This document shows positions 6,907 through 15,270 of a stretch of DNA of 42,496 nt, in pieces. The notes beneath the pieces were generated by a model. It had not been told where the DNA came from, did not search any database, and saw only the letters and a program-made list of their open reading frames with translations. Numbering within the stretch: the first letter of the stretch is position 1; each line of letters opens with the position of its first letter. The stretch covers positions 1 to 42,496 of the forward strand of contig JAQTYA010000017.1 in assembly GCA_028688525.1 (NCBI GenBank), written 5' to 3'. This stretch comes from Methylococcus sp. GTDB lineage: Bacteria; Pseudomonadota; Gammaproteobacteria; Methylococcales; Methylococcaceae. Both the position numbers and the translations under genes were made by a program.

Positions 6907-6947
6907 TCACGGCGGCGACGGGGGTTCGAATCCCCCTGGGGACGCCA
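6907..6947 (+). other. tRNA-Glu(TTC) 3' half, attachment site remnant (attR)
   Basis: The segment runs from the end of the anticodon loop (TCACGG) through the 3' anticodon stem, a T arm with GGGGG-TTCGAAT-CCCCC, and the acceptor strand TGGGGACG followed by CCA at 6945-6947. This matches the 3' half of bacterial tRNA-Glu. The 5' half is missing: the bases before 6907 do not form the D arm or the 5' acceptor strand. Such a half-gene beside a recombinase is the expected scar of integration, with the intact tRNA-Glu predicted at the element's other end, left of the window. Confidence 0.85.
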
Positions 6948-7300
6948 ATTCGGTATGAATCTGGGCACTACGGTGCCTTTTTTCACGGCGGACGTTTTTG
7001 CGATGGCTTCGGTCGATGCGGCATGGCTGCCGCAGAGTTCCGCCCGGTTGTCCTCGATCCGGATTTTACTGGTGCTCAGTTGCAGGTATTGCCTGCCGGA
7101 TCCTATGTTGCGTACAGCAGTGCCGCCTACGGGACTGTAAACGCCTCGATACCTTTCGGCGCGATGCCATCAATTTGCAACTGCTGCCGGCTTCGAAGCC
7201 CTGGCCATTCCCACCAGCAGTACTTCGCGCTCTGCCTCAAGATTTCATTGAGCGGCAACTCCCCTTGCTCCAGCGTCTGACATAGCCGCCGCAAGCCCAC
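6948..7300. other. Gap with no supported gene
   Basis: Several overlapping frames of 60-95 codons exist on the plus strand, but none has a ribosome binding site or protein-like composition. No RNA gene or insertion-sequence end was recognised. It may be eroded sequence at the island junction. Confidence 0.5.
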
Positions 7301-7612
7301 TTACCAGGGCTTCCCGCCCATGGTTTTACGCAGATGCACATAATCATACAGGTCGCTAAGCATGAAGTGCCGATTCAGCGGATCGCGCATGTGGGTGACG
7401 GTCGCTTTTTCGCCCGCCAGATAACGGGAAGCCGTAGCACGGAACTCTTGCGGCATGCTCAGGTTGAAGTCGGAGGGCTTCGCCAGCAAGTTGCATATGT
7501 GGTCGAATAACAGGCGATAGCGCTCGTCTTCCGGTTCGAGGTAGATCGCGCCGAAGTCTTTGCCGTAGCACGTGAAAAGTGACAGGTAATCATCCATGCC
7601 GGGTTTGTTCAT
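7301..7612 (-). CDS. Conserved-looking hypothetical protein, 103 residues
   Basis: A soluble acidic/basic mixed protein beginning MNKPGMDDYLSLFT. It has a helix-rich middle (RYRLLFDHICNLLAKPSDF) and ends HLRKTMGGKPW. No signal peptide or membrane segment is visible, and I do not recognise the family. An alternative start is Met 6 (7597). It stands alone: no gene on its strand is closer than about 280 bases upstream, and the tRNA-Glu remnant lies about 350 bases downstream of its stop. Composition supports a real gene more strongly than context does. Confidence 0.65.
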   Translation of the reverse strand: MNKPGMDDYLSLFTCYGKDFGAIYLEPEDERYRLLFDHICNLLAKPSDFNLSMPQEFRATASRYLAGEKATVTHMRDPLNRHFMLSDLYDYVHLRKTMGGKPW

Positions 7613-7892
7613 CGGATATCATCTCGAAAGTATTTGCAGTTGGCAGCAGGTCATCAAGAATCAGAGGTCCGCGATGGCGGCGAGCATTCCAGGTTTGGGC
7701 GCGGAGCTCACGCGATCCAGCAACGGGTGATACGACGGGCTTTTGCTCAGATATAACGGTGGGCCGGCGCGGTTTCCTGGACTGGGACCGTATTCTCTGA
7801 CCAGAGATAATCGGTGTGTACGGCACCATAAAATGAGATGTCCGATGCTTTCACCGGAATAGGTTGCGCGGTGTGTGGTGCCGTTTCCGAGC

Positions 7893-8234
7893 TCAAGCCT
7901 TCAGGGTGCGCAGGCTCGCTTCGCATTCGGCGAGAGCCGCCTTTAGATACTGGGCGGCTTCCGGATCCGCGCCGATCTTGCGGGGCGATGCTTTGTCCCG
8001 AACTCCAAGCAGCGCGAGTGGCCAATCGCTGTCCGTGGACGTGACGCGCAGGAAGCCTTCCTCTATCTCCGACGATCCTGCTTGATATAACCCCCAGCTT
8101 TCCCTGACTATCGCCCGATAAAGAGAGCCTCGGCGGCCGATCGCCAACTCAATGCGGCGGAAGGCGCCGCCTGAATTGCGCGGCGACTCTACTCGGCTGT
8201 GCGCGAGCAGGGTGAAATTCTGGTCCATTTCCAT
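7893..8234 (-). CDS. Hypothetical protein, 113 residues
   Basis: The start is set at ATG 8234 because GAAGG stands eight bases before it; the upstream in-frame ATG at 8297 lacks such a site. The product begins MEMDQNFTLLAHSRVE. It has a beta-rich front half (FRRIELAIGRRGSLYRAIVRE) and a helical end (EAAQYLKAALAECEASLRTL). It has no membrane segment and no recognised family. The 280 bases downstream (7613-7892) hold no supported gene. Confidence 0.6.
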   Translation of the reverse strand: MEMDQNFTLLAHSRVESPRNSGGAFRRIELAIGRRGSLYRAIVRESWGLYQAGSSEIEEGFLRVTSTDSDWPLALLGVRDKASPRKIGADPEAAQYLKAALAECEASLRTLKA

Positions 8235-8394
8235 ACTGATAGCCTTCTTTAAGGAGCGACGATCTGCAGATTCGCCACGAATATCTAACATTGGCATGAA
8301 AGCCAGCTAACACCGGTAACGCTGCGCCGGCCAACCGTAGGGACACGGGATCCTTGGGGCGGAAATTCCCTCGGCTCGTGCTCGCTAAACCGCC

Positions 8395-8619
8395 TCAGCA
8401 GTAGCGCCTAGCGTATTCCTGCAATGCGCCGGGGCCTAGTCGCCGGTGCAAATGCTCTCCCACGCCGATCATCGCTGCGCGCCAATAAGGTGCGGCATCC
8501 TCGTCCGCAGCCGCTTTGCTGTTGCGTGCGTTGTGGAGGGCTTCGAACAACTGATCTACGCTCATTTTCGACAGGGTGGCCAAAAAGGTCGCAAGTTGGG
8601 CTCGCTGTTCCGGGGTCAT
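8395..8619 (-). CDS. Small hypothetical protein, 74 residues
   Basis: An all-helical-looking protein starting MTPEQRAQLATFLATLSKM and ending in cysteine. The middle contains a charged segment (NSKAAADEDAAPYW) followed by RAAMIGVGEHLHRRLGPGAL. No ribosome binding site of note precedes the ATG at 8619. No family is recognised. Composition is protein-like, but expression is unproven. Confidence 0.5.
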   Translation of the reverse strand: MTPEQRAQLATFLATLSKMSVDQLFEALHNARNSKAAADEDAAPYWRAAMIGVGEHLHRRLGPGALQEYARRYC

Positions 8620-8755
8620 CTACGATGTCTCACAATATGCGGTCTATATAGGCATTCTTCCGGCTCAGTGGCTCATCAGTGTGCAGGGACGATCAGCGTT
8701 CTGACGGGGAAACCCATTTGTTACCCCTAAACAAGGGGGGCTGTGCTCTGAGAAC

Positions 8756-9151
8756 TCATCCGGCGCCTAGATCCAAGCCATCTTCCTCGGCCAGTTCTAC
8801 GCCGGTCACGCAAACATCGCCGTCGTCTATAATTAAAGTAATGGGCGTTAGTTGCTTGCCTTGGCAGGGCCCAATAAAGCAGTGTCCGGTATCTATGTCG
8901 AACTGGGCGCGGTGTTTGCCGCAGGTGAGAAAATTGCCATCTTCATCTAAGAATTCGCCTGGCGTAGTGTCCAAGCGGCTGCCGGCATGGGGGCAGACAT
9001 TTTCGAATCCAAAAAAGCGGCCCCCCTTTCGCGTAATCAGAATGGGCCAGGGTTTTACTTCCCCTGTTTCGGTTCGGGTAGCCAGCCAAAAGCCCCGCGG
9101 CTGTTCCTCGTCTATTTCGATGGTACGGCAAATTGCAAATAGCTCGTTCAT
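8756..9151 (-). CDS. Rieske [2Fe-2S] protein
   Basis: A stand-alone 131-residue Rieske-fold protein. The cluster ligands are in CPHAG (Cys and His, about residues 53-55) and CGKHRAQFD (Cys 77 and His 80), the C-x-H and C-x2-H pattern of the family. The second box departs from the common CPWHG form, having Lys at the position before His and Arg in place of Gly after it. With no signal peptide and no oxygenase gene nearby, it is likely a soluble cytoplasmic electron carrier of the ferredoxin type; its partner is unknown. The end (ELAEEDGLDLGAG) is acidic. Confidence 0.85.
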   Translation of the reverse strand: MNELFAICRTIEIDEEQPRGFWLATRTETGEVKPWPILITRKGGRFFGFENVCPHAGSRLDTTPGEFLDEDGNFLTCGKHRAQFDIDTGHCFIGPCQGKQLTPITLIIDDGDVCVTGVELAEEDGLDLGAG

Positions 9152-9496
9152 ATGGGATACCCAAGATTAAGGATCGGACCGAAGCGCTTTGCGCCGGTTC
9201 TCCGTTCGAGTTGTGCTCCTAAGCCATCAAGCAATTCCGGTACCAGGGTCCATCCCAGACAAACTGATCCGGTTTTTACCATTTCACAGAGAGTTGTAAT
9301 ATCCCAACGAGAAAGGTGTGTGGGGGAAATTTGACAATTTATGTCGTGAACGTGCCAATCAGCTATCTGTAGTTTCCAATTCCAGGGAGGCGAGCCGTGC
9401 TACCTGCAGAAAGCGGCAAGCCTGGTTTCTGACATCCTCCTAGAGCATTCGGAATCCCTGTGTTGGCTCTGCCGTAAGTTTGTGTGACCTTTACCG
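9152..9496. other. Gap with no supported gene
   Basis: This stretch lies between the Rieske gene start and the dinB stop, downstream of dinB on the minus strand. A 60-codon plus-strand frame at 9152-9334 has no ribosome binding site and is not credible. No tRNA, terminator with a T run, or recognised small RNA was found. Confidence 0.5.
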
Positions 9497-10669
9497 TCAA
9501 GCGAACAGTCGCAAATTTTCTCCCACGCGAGGCTCGCTGAGGGGTTTGGAGTTAGGGTCGCCAGTAGCATCCGGCTGGTCCGGTCGCGACAGTGATCCGG
9601 CGCGAATTCCGAGCAACCGGACTTTGCGATCCAATGGAACCCGCTTAAGGCACTCCCTCACCGTACTCAGTATCATTTGAGGATCGCTAGTCGGGCTGGC
9701 GAGGGTTTTGTCGCGCGTAACGGTGTGGAAGTCGTCGTAGCGCAATTTGATGCTGAGGGTCTTGCCGGAATAACCCTTGCGGACAAGGTCCTGGCTCAGG
9801 CGCTCGCATAGGGAAATCAGAATCTTCGATAGCGTTTCGCGGTCTTTGCGCGGGTCGAGGTCTCGCTCGAAGGTGGTCTCGCGGCTGACGGATTTCGGGT
9901 CGCTCTCAGTAACGATCGGGCGCTCGTCCCGGCCGTTTGCCGCTTCGTTCAGCCAATGCCCATAGTGTTTGCCGAATGGCTGGACCAGCAGGTTCAGGGG
10001 GGTTCGCGCCAATTCGCCGATTGTCCGGATTCCGAGCGCTTCGAGCTTGAGATTCGCCTTGGGACCGATGCCATTGATTGTGCGTACCGGCAGCGGCCAG
10101 ATTTGAGCGGCAATATCCGGGTAGGTGAGTACGGTTAACCCATCCGGCTTATTCAACTCCGAGGCGATCTTGGCGAGCAGCTTATTGGGGGCGATGCCAA
10201 TAGAGCAGGAAAGGCCCGTGGCCCGGCGTACGTTGTCCTTGATCCGCTGCGCCAGCGCGACGATTTCGCCCTGTACGTCCGTCAGATCGATGTATATCTC
10301 GTCAATTCCGCGGTTCTCGATGCGTGGGGCGATTTCGGCAACCGCAGCTTTGAAGCGCCGGGAGTAGCGGCGATACTCGTCGAAGTCCGCAGGCAGCAGG
10401 ATGGCGTCGGGCGCCAGGGTGGCCGCTTTCATCAGCCCCATGGCGGAATGCACTCCTAAGGCCCTGGCCTCGTAACTCGCCGTGGTTGCAACACCGCGCC
10501 CGACGTAGCTGCGAAGGCGGGCGAAGTCTTTCTGGTCCGCACCCGGCGCAGGGCCAGATCCCCGCCGGCCGCCGACAACGACCGCCAAACCCTGGAGTTG
10601 CGGGTAGCGGAGCAGTTCGACGGATGCGTAGAAGGCATCCATGTCCAGATGGGCGATGCGGCGTTCCAT
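9497..10669 (-). CDS. dinB: DNA polymerase IV
   Basis: Y-family translesion polymerase, about 390 residues. The metal-binding start LDMDAFYASVE (first two acidic ligands) and the GIDEIYID box (the SIDE-like motif) are present. ASYEARALGVHSAMGL marks the fingers/nucleotide region. Between them is an insertion of about 20 residues (GPAPGADQKDFARLRSYV) seen in one subgroup of Pol IV proteins. The little-finger domain follows (KLRYDDFHTVTRD). The tail ENLRLFA resembles the beta-clamp binding motif (QLxLF). The start at 10669 (MERRIAHL) or 10678 is undecided; neither has a clear ribosome binding site. No LexA box was seen upstream. Confidence 0.93.
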   Translation of the reverse strand: MERRIAHLDMDAFYASVELLRYPQLQGLAVVVGGRRGSGPAPGADQKDFARLRSYVGRGVATTASYEARALGVHSAMGLMKAATLAPDAILLPADFDEYRRYSRRFKAAVAEIAPRIENRGIDEIYIDLTDVQGEIVALAQRIKDNVRRATGLSCSIGIAPNKLLAKIASELNKPDGLTVLTYPDIAAQIWPLPVRTINGIGPKANLKLEALGIRTIGELARTPLNLLVQPFGKHYGHWLNEAANGRDERPIVTESDPKSVSRETTFERDLDPRKDRETLSKILISLCERLSQDLVRKGYSGKTLSIKLRYDDFHTVTRDKTLASPTSDPQMILSTVRECLKRVPLDRKVRLLGIRAGSLSRPDQPDATGDPNSKPLSEPRVGENLRLFA

Positions 10670-10781
10670 GTGCGGCATCGTAGCGCAATGGCGAGTTTTA
10701 TTGGGGGATTACCCTCTTAGCCGGCAGCGCAAATTTTCACCGAGGTTGCAGTGAGTTTACCGAATTGAGTCAACTTTGCCG

Positions 10782-10809
10782 TTGACGCACGAGCGGCTTT
10801 GCATAAAGT
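10782..10809 (+). promoter_or_regulatory. Possible sigma-70 promoter
   Basis: TTGACG at 10782-10787 and TAAAGT at 10804-10809 are separated by 16 bases, about 28 bases before the ATG of the downstream gene, in the divergent gap between dinB and the tRNA-nucleotidyltransferase-like gene. The match is moderate and untested. Confidence 0.35.
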
Positions 10810-10836
10810 TGGAGGCTTAGCAACGCGTTTACCGGT

Positions 10837-11709
10837 ATGACTTCCGAAAACAGTTCTCTTCCTTGTGACCTCGTGCAGGCTGATCCAGCGCTCGGCATTT
10901 TGCGTCTGGCGGCGTTGTCCGCCGGTTCGGGCGGGCGGCCGGACGATGAGACCTTGGACCTCATGTTCGAGCAGTTGCCGGCCGATGGGTTCGCCGGCAT
11001 CGCATCGGCCACCGTATGGCAGGAGCTGGTCCGCGGCCTGATGGCTCAAACCCCCTCGAATATGTTTGCCGCGCTTTCCGGTTGTGGGGCTCTGCGCTTA
11101 GTGTTGCCTGAGGTGGCTGCTTTGTTCGGTGTCCCGCAGATAGCGGACGACCCTCCTCAAGTCGATATTGGCCAACATCTGTTACGCGTTCTGGACGAGG
11201 CGGCGCGCTGCAACGCGCCACTGCCGGTGCGTTTCGCCGCGCTGGTGATGCACGTCGGCAAGTCGGACTCTCCACCCGAGCACTTGCCGGTTCATTATCG
11301 CCACATTGAGCGGGGGCGCCCACGTATCGAGGGACTGTGCGAACGTTTCGGTGTGCCTGATGCCTGTCGCGAACTCGCTCTGCTGGCGCTGGCCGAGTGC
11401 GAGCGGGTACACCGGGTGACGGCGGTGCGCGCGGGGCCCGTCGCCGCCCTGTTGGAACGGGTGGGGGCATTCGAGCAGCCGGAGCGCTTCGAACAGTTGA
11501 TGACGCTTTGCGCGTGCGACTACCGCGCCTACCGGCGACGCGCCACCGAAGACTATCCCAAAGCCGTCTTGTTGGGCGTTGCGTTGAAAGCCTGTGCCGG
11601 CATCGCAGAATCCGATGGGACTGGAGCGGCGGACAGCGTGCAGGAAGCCCGTGCGGCGGCGGTCGCGAAAGCGTTTTGCTCGGAGCGCTGGTCTGGCCCG
11701 GCGGAATAG
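10837..11709 (+). CDS. C-terminal-half relative of tRNA nucleotidyltransferase (Cca), no catalytic head
   Basis: This 290-residue protein aligns with the region after the polymerase head of multifunctional CCA proteins: TVWQELVRGLMAQTPS (59-74), CGALRLVLPEVAALFGVPQ (83-101), and the HD-domain stretch VRFAALVMHVGKSDSPP (131-147). The nucleotidyltransferase head (about 200 residues, with its GxxxDxD motif) is absent, and no fragment of it lies upstream, where dinB faces the other way. The HD pair expected as ALTHDLGKG reads ALVMHVGKS, so the metal-binding His-Asp is lost. The frame is otherwise intact, with no stop codons. It could be a repurposed RNA-binding protein or an old gene remnant. ATG 10837 is the only plausible start after an in-frame stop. 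Confidence 0.8.
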   Translation: MTSENSSLPCDLVQADPALGILRLAALSAGSGGRPDDETLDLMFEQLPADGFAGIASATVWQELVRGLMAQTPSNMFAALSGCGALRLVLPEVAALFGVPQIADDPPQVDIGQHLLRVLDEAARCNAPLPVRFAALVMHVGKSDSPPEHLPVHYRHIERGRPRIEGLCERFGVPDACRELALLALAECERVHRVTAVRAGPVAALLERVGAFEQPERFEQLMTLCACDYRAYRRRATEDYPKAVLLGVALKACAGIAESDGTGAADSVQEARAAAVAKAFCSERWSGPAE

Positions 11710-11782
11710 CGGCGGGCAAGTAACTGGCAAGCCAGCGGCATTCCATCCCGCCTCTACCTGCCTAGCGATACGCAAAACCAAG

Positions 11783-12115
11783 ATGCCAAAGAATTACATC
11801 CCCGAACTCAGCGAAGTACGCATGATCAACCGCGCTCCGCAGCGGCCGGTCGATTTCGGTTCGGATCGGGACTACGTTTTTTCCTGTCTCAGAGATGTCG
11901 AGCGGGCGTTCGAAATAGAGGGATTTCCAGGTATCGCCCCCGAGCGAATACCGGTCCGCTCGCTGATCAGGCAGCTTATCGTTTGGTGGCGCACTCTCGA
12001 ACCCAACAATGAGGTCCAACGGGATGCCTACGGCCGCCTGCCTGGCGTCATCCGTCTCATCGATACGATCAGCGGCTGGTTGGAGGAGCGTAATGAGCGC
12101 AGTTCCCGCTCCTGA
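11783..12115 (+). CDS. Hypothetical protein, 110 residues
   Basis: The frame is open from 11594, but the credible protein starts at ATG 11783 (MPKNYIPELSEVRMINRAP); the upstream extension is Arg/Lys/Pro-rich and overlaps the preceding gene. The protein is soluble, with helices around RDYVFSCLRDVERAFEIEGF and RSLIRQLIVWWRTLE, and ends ERNERSSRS. No family is recognised. It follows the Cca-like gene by 73 bases and may be co-transcribed. Confidence 0.6.
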   Translation: MPKNYIPELSEVRMINRAPQRPVDFGSDRDYVFSCLRDVERAFEIEGFPGIAPERIPVRSLIRQLIVWWRTLEPNNEVQRDAYGRLPGVIRLIDTISGWLEERNERSSRS

Positions 12116-12168
12116 TCTTCATGGGCAGGATCCTGCGGAGCGGGTATTGCCGAATCGCCCGGGCTTGA

Positions 12169-12438
12169 TCAGTTTTTGGCCAGGCAGTGCAGACCGGCGA
12201 GATTCGGGGATTCCTGCGCGTTGTTAAACGGCTTTTCCACAGCTTTTGTGGATATGTCATGGCGCCGGCCATGCGGTTTGGATGAGCATGTCGTCGTTTG
12301 GCGTCCAAGCGCCCATGCGATTTCACGATCGACATTGTATTCGAGCCAGCGCACCAGTTCAGGTCTGGCGTTTGCAATCGCGCCGCAAATGAACAGCAGC
12401 AGACACCATCCGCCGACAAACCACAGGACAAAACTCAT
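12169..12438 (-). CDS. Possible small membrane protein, 89 residues
   Basis: The N-terminus is a clear hydrophobic segment (FVLWFVGGWCLLLFICGAIA, residues 3-22) followed by RPELVRWLEYNVDREIAWAL, which looks like a short amphipathic cytoplasmic helix. The last 40 residues are low in structure and poorly protein-like, and the ribosome binding site is weak. It may be a real single-span protein or a chance frame. No family is recognised. Confidence 0.4.
   Translation of the reverse strand: MSFVLWFVGGWCLLLFICGAIANARPELVRWLEYNVDREIAWALGRQTTTCSSKPHGRRHDISTKAVEKPFNNAQESPNLAGLHCLAKN
12233..12255. repeat. Imperfect inverted pair of DnaA-box-like 9-mers
   Basis: TTTTCCACA at 12233-12241 faces TGTGGATAT at 12247-12255. 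Each differs by one or two bases from the DnaA-box consensus TTATCCACA. It resembles the perfect pair at 22498-22520. It lies within the doubtful small membrane protein frame. Confidence 0.35.
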
Positions 12439-12717
12439 AGGACCACCCGCGACCCTGCATCGGAAGTGCAGTATTGCCTAGACACCTGGCAATTTGCTTG
12501 CCGATCGATGACAACATTGGGTCATGTGCCGTGGGGCCCGCCGAGGCGAAGGTGGGATGGGTTCGCGGCCATGCCTTCTAGCGCGGCGGTTGATCGGGCG
12601 ATAAAGTGATCCCTAGTCTCGATGAAGACACTGAGCAGCCTCATGATTCCCCTGAAAATGACCAGATGTCGCATGGCGGCAGCCGACTCGTATTGCGTCC
12701 GGCATGCAGCAATTTTT

Positions 12718-14310
12718 ATGAATTTCTCCAAATCGCTAGGGATGAAGAGGGGTTTCTTCGCCGGAGTCGCTCTCCTGGTTTCGGCTAGCTTTGCCGCCGC
12801 GGGCTCCGCCAGCGACGTACCGCCGCCGCTCTGGTCGGCGGTGGAAATTCCTTCCGGGCAGATCGACCGGGCCGTCTCGACGATCGACAGTCTGGCCCGA
12901 GAGCTCATGCAGCGCACTGGCGTGCCCGGCATAGCCGTGGCTGTCGTCCACGACGACCGGGTCGTCTACGCCCGGGGTTTCGGCGTTCGCAAGATAGGCC
13001 ATCCCGAGCCGGTCGATGCCGACACCGTGTTCCAGCTGGCCTCGGTTTCAAAATCCGTCGGTGCGACCGTGGTGGCCGCCGCCGTGGGGCGGGGCTGGAC
13101 CGGTTGGAACAGGCCGGTCGCCGAGACGCTGCCCTGGTTTCGCCTCGCCGACCCCTATGTCACGCGCAACGCGACCGTCGAAGACCTTTACAGCCACCGC
13201 AGCGGGTTGCCGGACCATGCCGGCGACTCGCTGGAGGACCTGGGCTATAACCGCGCCGAAGTGCTGCGTCGCCTGCGTTACTTGCCGTTGAGCCCGTTCC
13301 GGGTAACGCATACCTACACCAACTTCGGCCTGACCGCCGCCGCCGAGTCGGTCGCGGCGGCACGCGGTACCCCCTGGTCCCGTTTGTCCCAAGAGCTCAT
13401 CTATGAGCCGCTTGGCATGACGTCGACGAGTTCTGAGTTCTCCGGCTATCTCGCCCGGCGCAACAGGGCGGTCGGGCATGTGCGTGAGAACGGAAGCTGG
13501 GTTGCGCGTCATGTGCGCCAGCCCGATGCGCAAAGTCCCGCCGGAGGCGTCAGTTCCAGCGTCAAGGACATGGCGCAGTGGATGCGTCTGGTCCTTGCAC
13601 TCGGTACGCTGGATGGGAAAGAGGTGATTGGCCGTGAACCTTTGGTCGAGGCGCTGAGTCCGCACATCCGTTCCAGTGCCGTTTCGCAGCCGGCCTACCG
13701 CGGATCGTTCTACGGATACGGCGTGGGCGTCAGCAATGACGGCACCGGCCGGGTCCGGCTTGCCCACTCCGGCGGTTTCCTGCTCGGCGCTGGGACGAGC
13801 TTCACGCTGTTGCCGTCGGCAAACCTCGGCATCATCACGCTCACCAACGGGAGTCCCATCGGCATTCCCGAAGCGCTCAACGCCAGCTTTCTGGACCTGG
13901 TCGAGACGGGGCGGGTACAGCGCGACTGGCTGACCGCCCTGACGCCGCTATTCGCTCCGATGTATGCCAACCCGAGCGTGCTGGCGGGGCGCCCGGTCCC
14001 TGCGCATCCGGAGCCGGCACGGGCGCTGCGCGACTACGGAGGGACCTACGCCAACGCCTATTACGGCGAAGCCAAGGTGTCGAGGGACGGTAATGATCTC
14101 GTCATGGCGCTAGGGCCCGAGCCGAAACGCTTCCGGCTGAGCCATTGGAGCGGCGACCAGTTTGCGTATGAACCGGTGGGGGAAAATGCCATGGGGATAG
14201 CCGCGGTCTGGTTCCGGACGAATTCGGCGGGCCAGATCCAAGCCCTTGAAGTCGAGAATTTCGAGGAGGGTGTAAGGGTTTTACCCAAGCTAAAGCCGTC
14301 CTCTCCGTAG
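12718..14310 (+). CDS. Serine beta-lactamase-like hydrolase, exported
   Basis: A class C beta-lactamase/penicillin-binding-protein-like enzyme of about 530 residues. It has a signal peptide (RGFFAGVALLVSASFAAAGS). Numbered from 12718, the active-site serine and lysine are in SVSK (109-112), the second box is YTN (200-202) and the third is HSG (350-352). HRSGLPDH and the following Trp/Leu-rich region are typical of the family. The last about 110 residues resemble the DUF3471 extension. The start could be 12718, 12742 (MKRGFF) or 12622; no ribosome binding site decides, and 12742 gives the most standard signal peptide. Most relatives are peptidases or esterases rather than drug-inactivating lactamases, and the substrate cannot be told. 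Confidence 0.88.
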   Translation: MNFSKSLGMKRGFFAGVALLVSASFAAAGSASDVPPPLWSAVEIPSGQIDRAVSTIDSLARELMQRTGVPGIAVAVVHDDRVVYARGFGVRKIGHPEPVDADTVFQLASVSKSVGATVVAAAVGRGWTGWNRPVAETLPWFRLADPYVTRNATVEDLYSHRSGLPDHAGDSLEDLGYNRAEVLRRLRYLPLSPFRVTHTYTNFGLTAAAESVAAARGTPWSRLSQELIYEPLGMTSTSSEFSGYLARRNRAVGHVRENGSWVARHVRQPDAQSPAGGVSSSVKDMAQWMRLVLALGTLDGKEVIGREPLVEALSPHIRSSAVSQPAYRGSFYGYGVGVSNDGTGRVRLAHSGGFLLGAGTSFTLLPSANLGIITLTNGSPIGIPEALNASFLDLVETGRVQRDWLTALTPLFAPMYANPSVLAGRPVPAHPEPARALRDYGGTYANAYYGEAKVSRDGNDLVMALGPEPKRFRLSHWSGDQFAYEPVGENAMGIAAVWFRTNSAGQIQALEVENFEEGVRVLPKLKPSSP

Positions 14311-14404
14311 TGTTCAAACAAGTTTGCACTCAAACTCGGCTGTCGAATGGAAGGCAAAGCGGCATTCCGTCGGTATCGACAATAACTCGCAGTAGACCAA
14401 CGCC

Positions 14405-15193
14405 ATGAATCTAAAACTGAACGGTAAAACAGCCCTCGTGTCCGGCTCATCCAAGGGCATCGGCTTTGCCATCGCCAGCCAGTTGGCGGCGGAGGGCGCA
14501 CACGTCATCGTGAACGGACGAGCGGACCGGGTCGTCGCCGCTGCCGTGGAGCAGGTCCGGCGCGCTGCGCCGGAGGCTAAGGTTGACGGATTCACTGGCG
14601 ATCTCGCCACGGCGCAGGCGGTCGCAGCGCTGAAGGATAGCTATCCTGAGGTGGATATTCTGGTGAACAATCTCGGGATTTTTGAACCCAAGCCTTTCGA
14701 GAGCATTCCCGACGAGGACTGGCAGCGGTTCTTCGAGGTCAACGTGATGAGCGGTGTGCGCCTCAGCCGCGCTTACATCGAAGGCATGAAGCAGCGTAAC
14801 TGGGGGCGAATCGTTTTTATCAGCAGCGAGAGCGCCATCCAAATTCCCGCGGAGATGATTCACTATGGCCTGACGAAGACGGCTCAGCTCGCACTTTCGC
14901 GCGGCCTGGCGGAGTCCTGCGCGGGGACGGGGGTCACCGTCAATGCCGTGTTGCCGGGGCCGACCCGAACCGCTGGCGTGGAGGAATTTGTGATGCAAAT
15001 GACAGAGGGGCAGCCGTTCGAAGAGATAGAGAAGGAGTTTCTCGCGAGCGTTAGACCCAGTTCCCTGATTAAACGGTTCGCCATGCCCGAAGAGGTCGCT
15101 GCCTTGGTGACTTTCGTGTGCAGTCCTGTGGCTTCGGCAATCAATGGTGCGGCGTTGCGGGTGGATGGTGGCGTCGTTCGCTCATGTTTTTGA
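14405..15193 (+). CDS. Short-chain dehydrogenase/reductase
   Basis: A 262-residue classical SDR. The nucleotide-binding turn is SGSSKGIG (13-20), NNLG (88-91) is the NNAG variant, the catalytic serine lies at 140-141 (ISSESA), and Tyr 154 and Lys 158 form YGLTK. The C-terminus has the usual ALRVDGGVVRS end. The GRAD segment at the end of the second strand suggests NADP preference, by analogy. It follows the hydrolase by 94 bases on the same strand and could be co-transcribed. Substrate unknown. Confidence 0.92.
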   Translation: MNLKLNGKTALVSGSSKGIGFAIASQLAAEGAHVIVNGRADRVVAAAVEQVRRAAPEAKVDGFTGDLATAQAVAALKDSYPEVDILVNNLGIFEPKPFESIPDEDWQRFFEVNVMSGVRLSRAYIEGMKQRNWGRIVFISSESAIQIPAEMIHYGLTKTAQLALSRGLAESCAGTGVTVNAVLPGPTRTAGVEEFVMQMTEGQPFEEIEKEFLASVRPSSLIKRFAMPEEVAALVTFVCSPVASAINGAALRVDGGVVRSCF

Positions 15194-15270
15194 GGGATGC
15201 CGCCGGTGCGGCGGCAGTGCGAAGGCGGATGCCGGTCTGTACCCGTCGGAGTTTTTCGGGCCGCGCTCAG

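Larger units (their letters stand above)
1..6947. mobile_element. Integrated element in tRNA-Glu (integrase end only)
   Basis: All genes from the recombinase at 6706 down to the left edge read on the minus strand with overlaps or very short gaps. They include a tyrosine recombinase, an AlpA-like regulator, a PrimPol/DUF3987 replication protein and unknown small genes. The right boundary is a tRNA-Glu 3' half at 6907-6947, a standard target for tyrosine recombinases. The left boundary is outside the window, so size and type (phage, phage satellite or integrative plasmid) cannot be fixed. No recognisable capsid, terminase, relaxase or type IV secretion gene is visible in this part. Confidence 0.85.

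Noticed and set aside
6903-6947. tmRNA (ssrA) 3' end as integration target
   Set aside because: The acceptor strand ends TGGGGACG-CCA, which would need a 5' GTCCCCA; tmRNA begins GGGG. The anticodon-stem bases fit tRNA-Glu instead.
8718-8745. CCCC-TAAACAA-GGGG hairpin as terminator of the Rieske gene
   Set aside because: Only a four-to-five-base stem and no T run in either direction.
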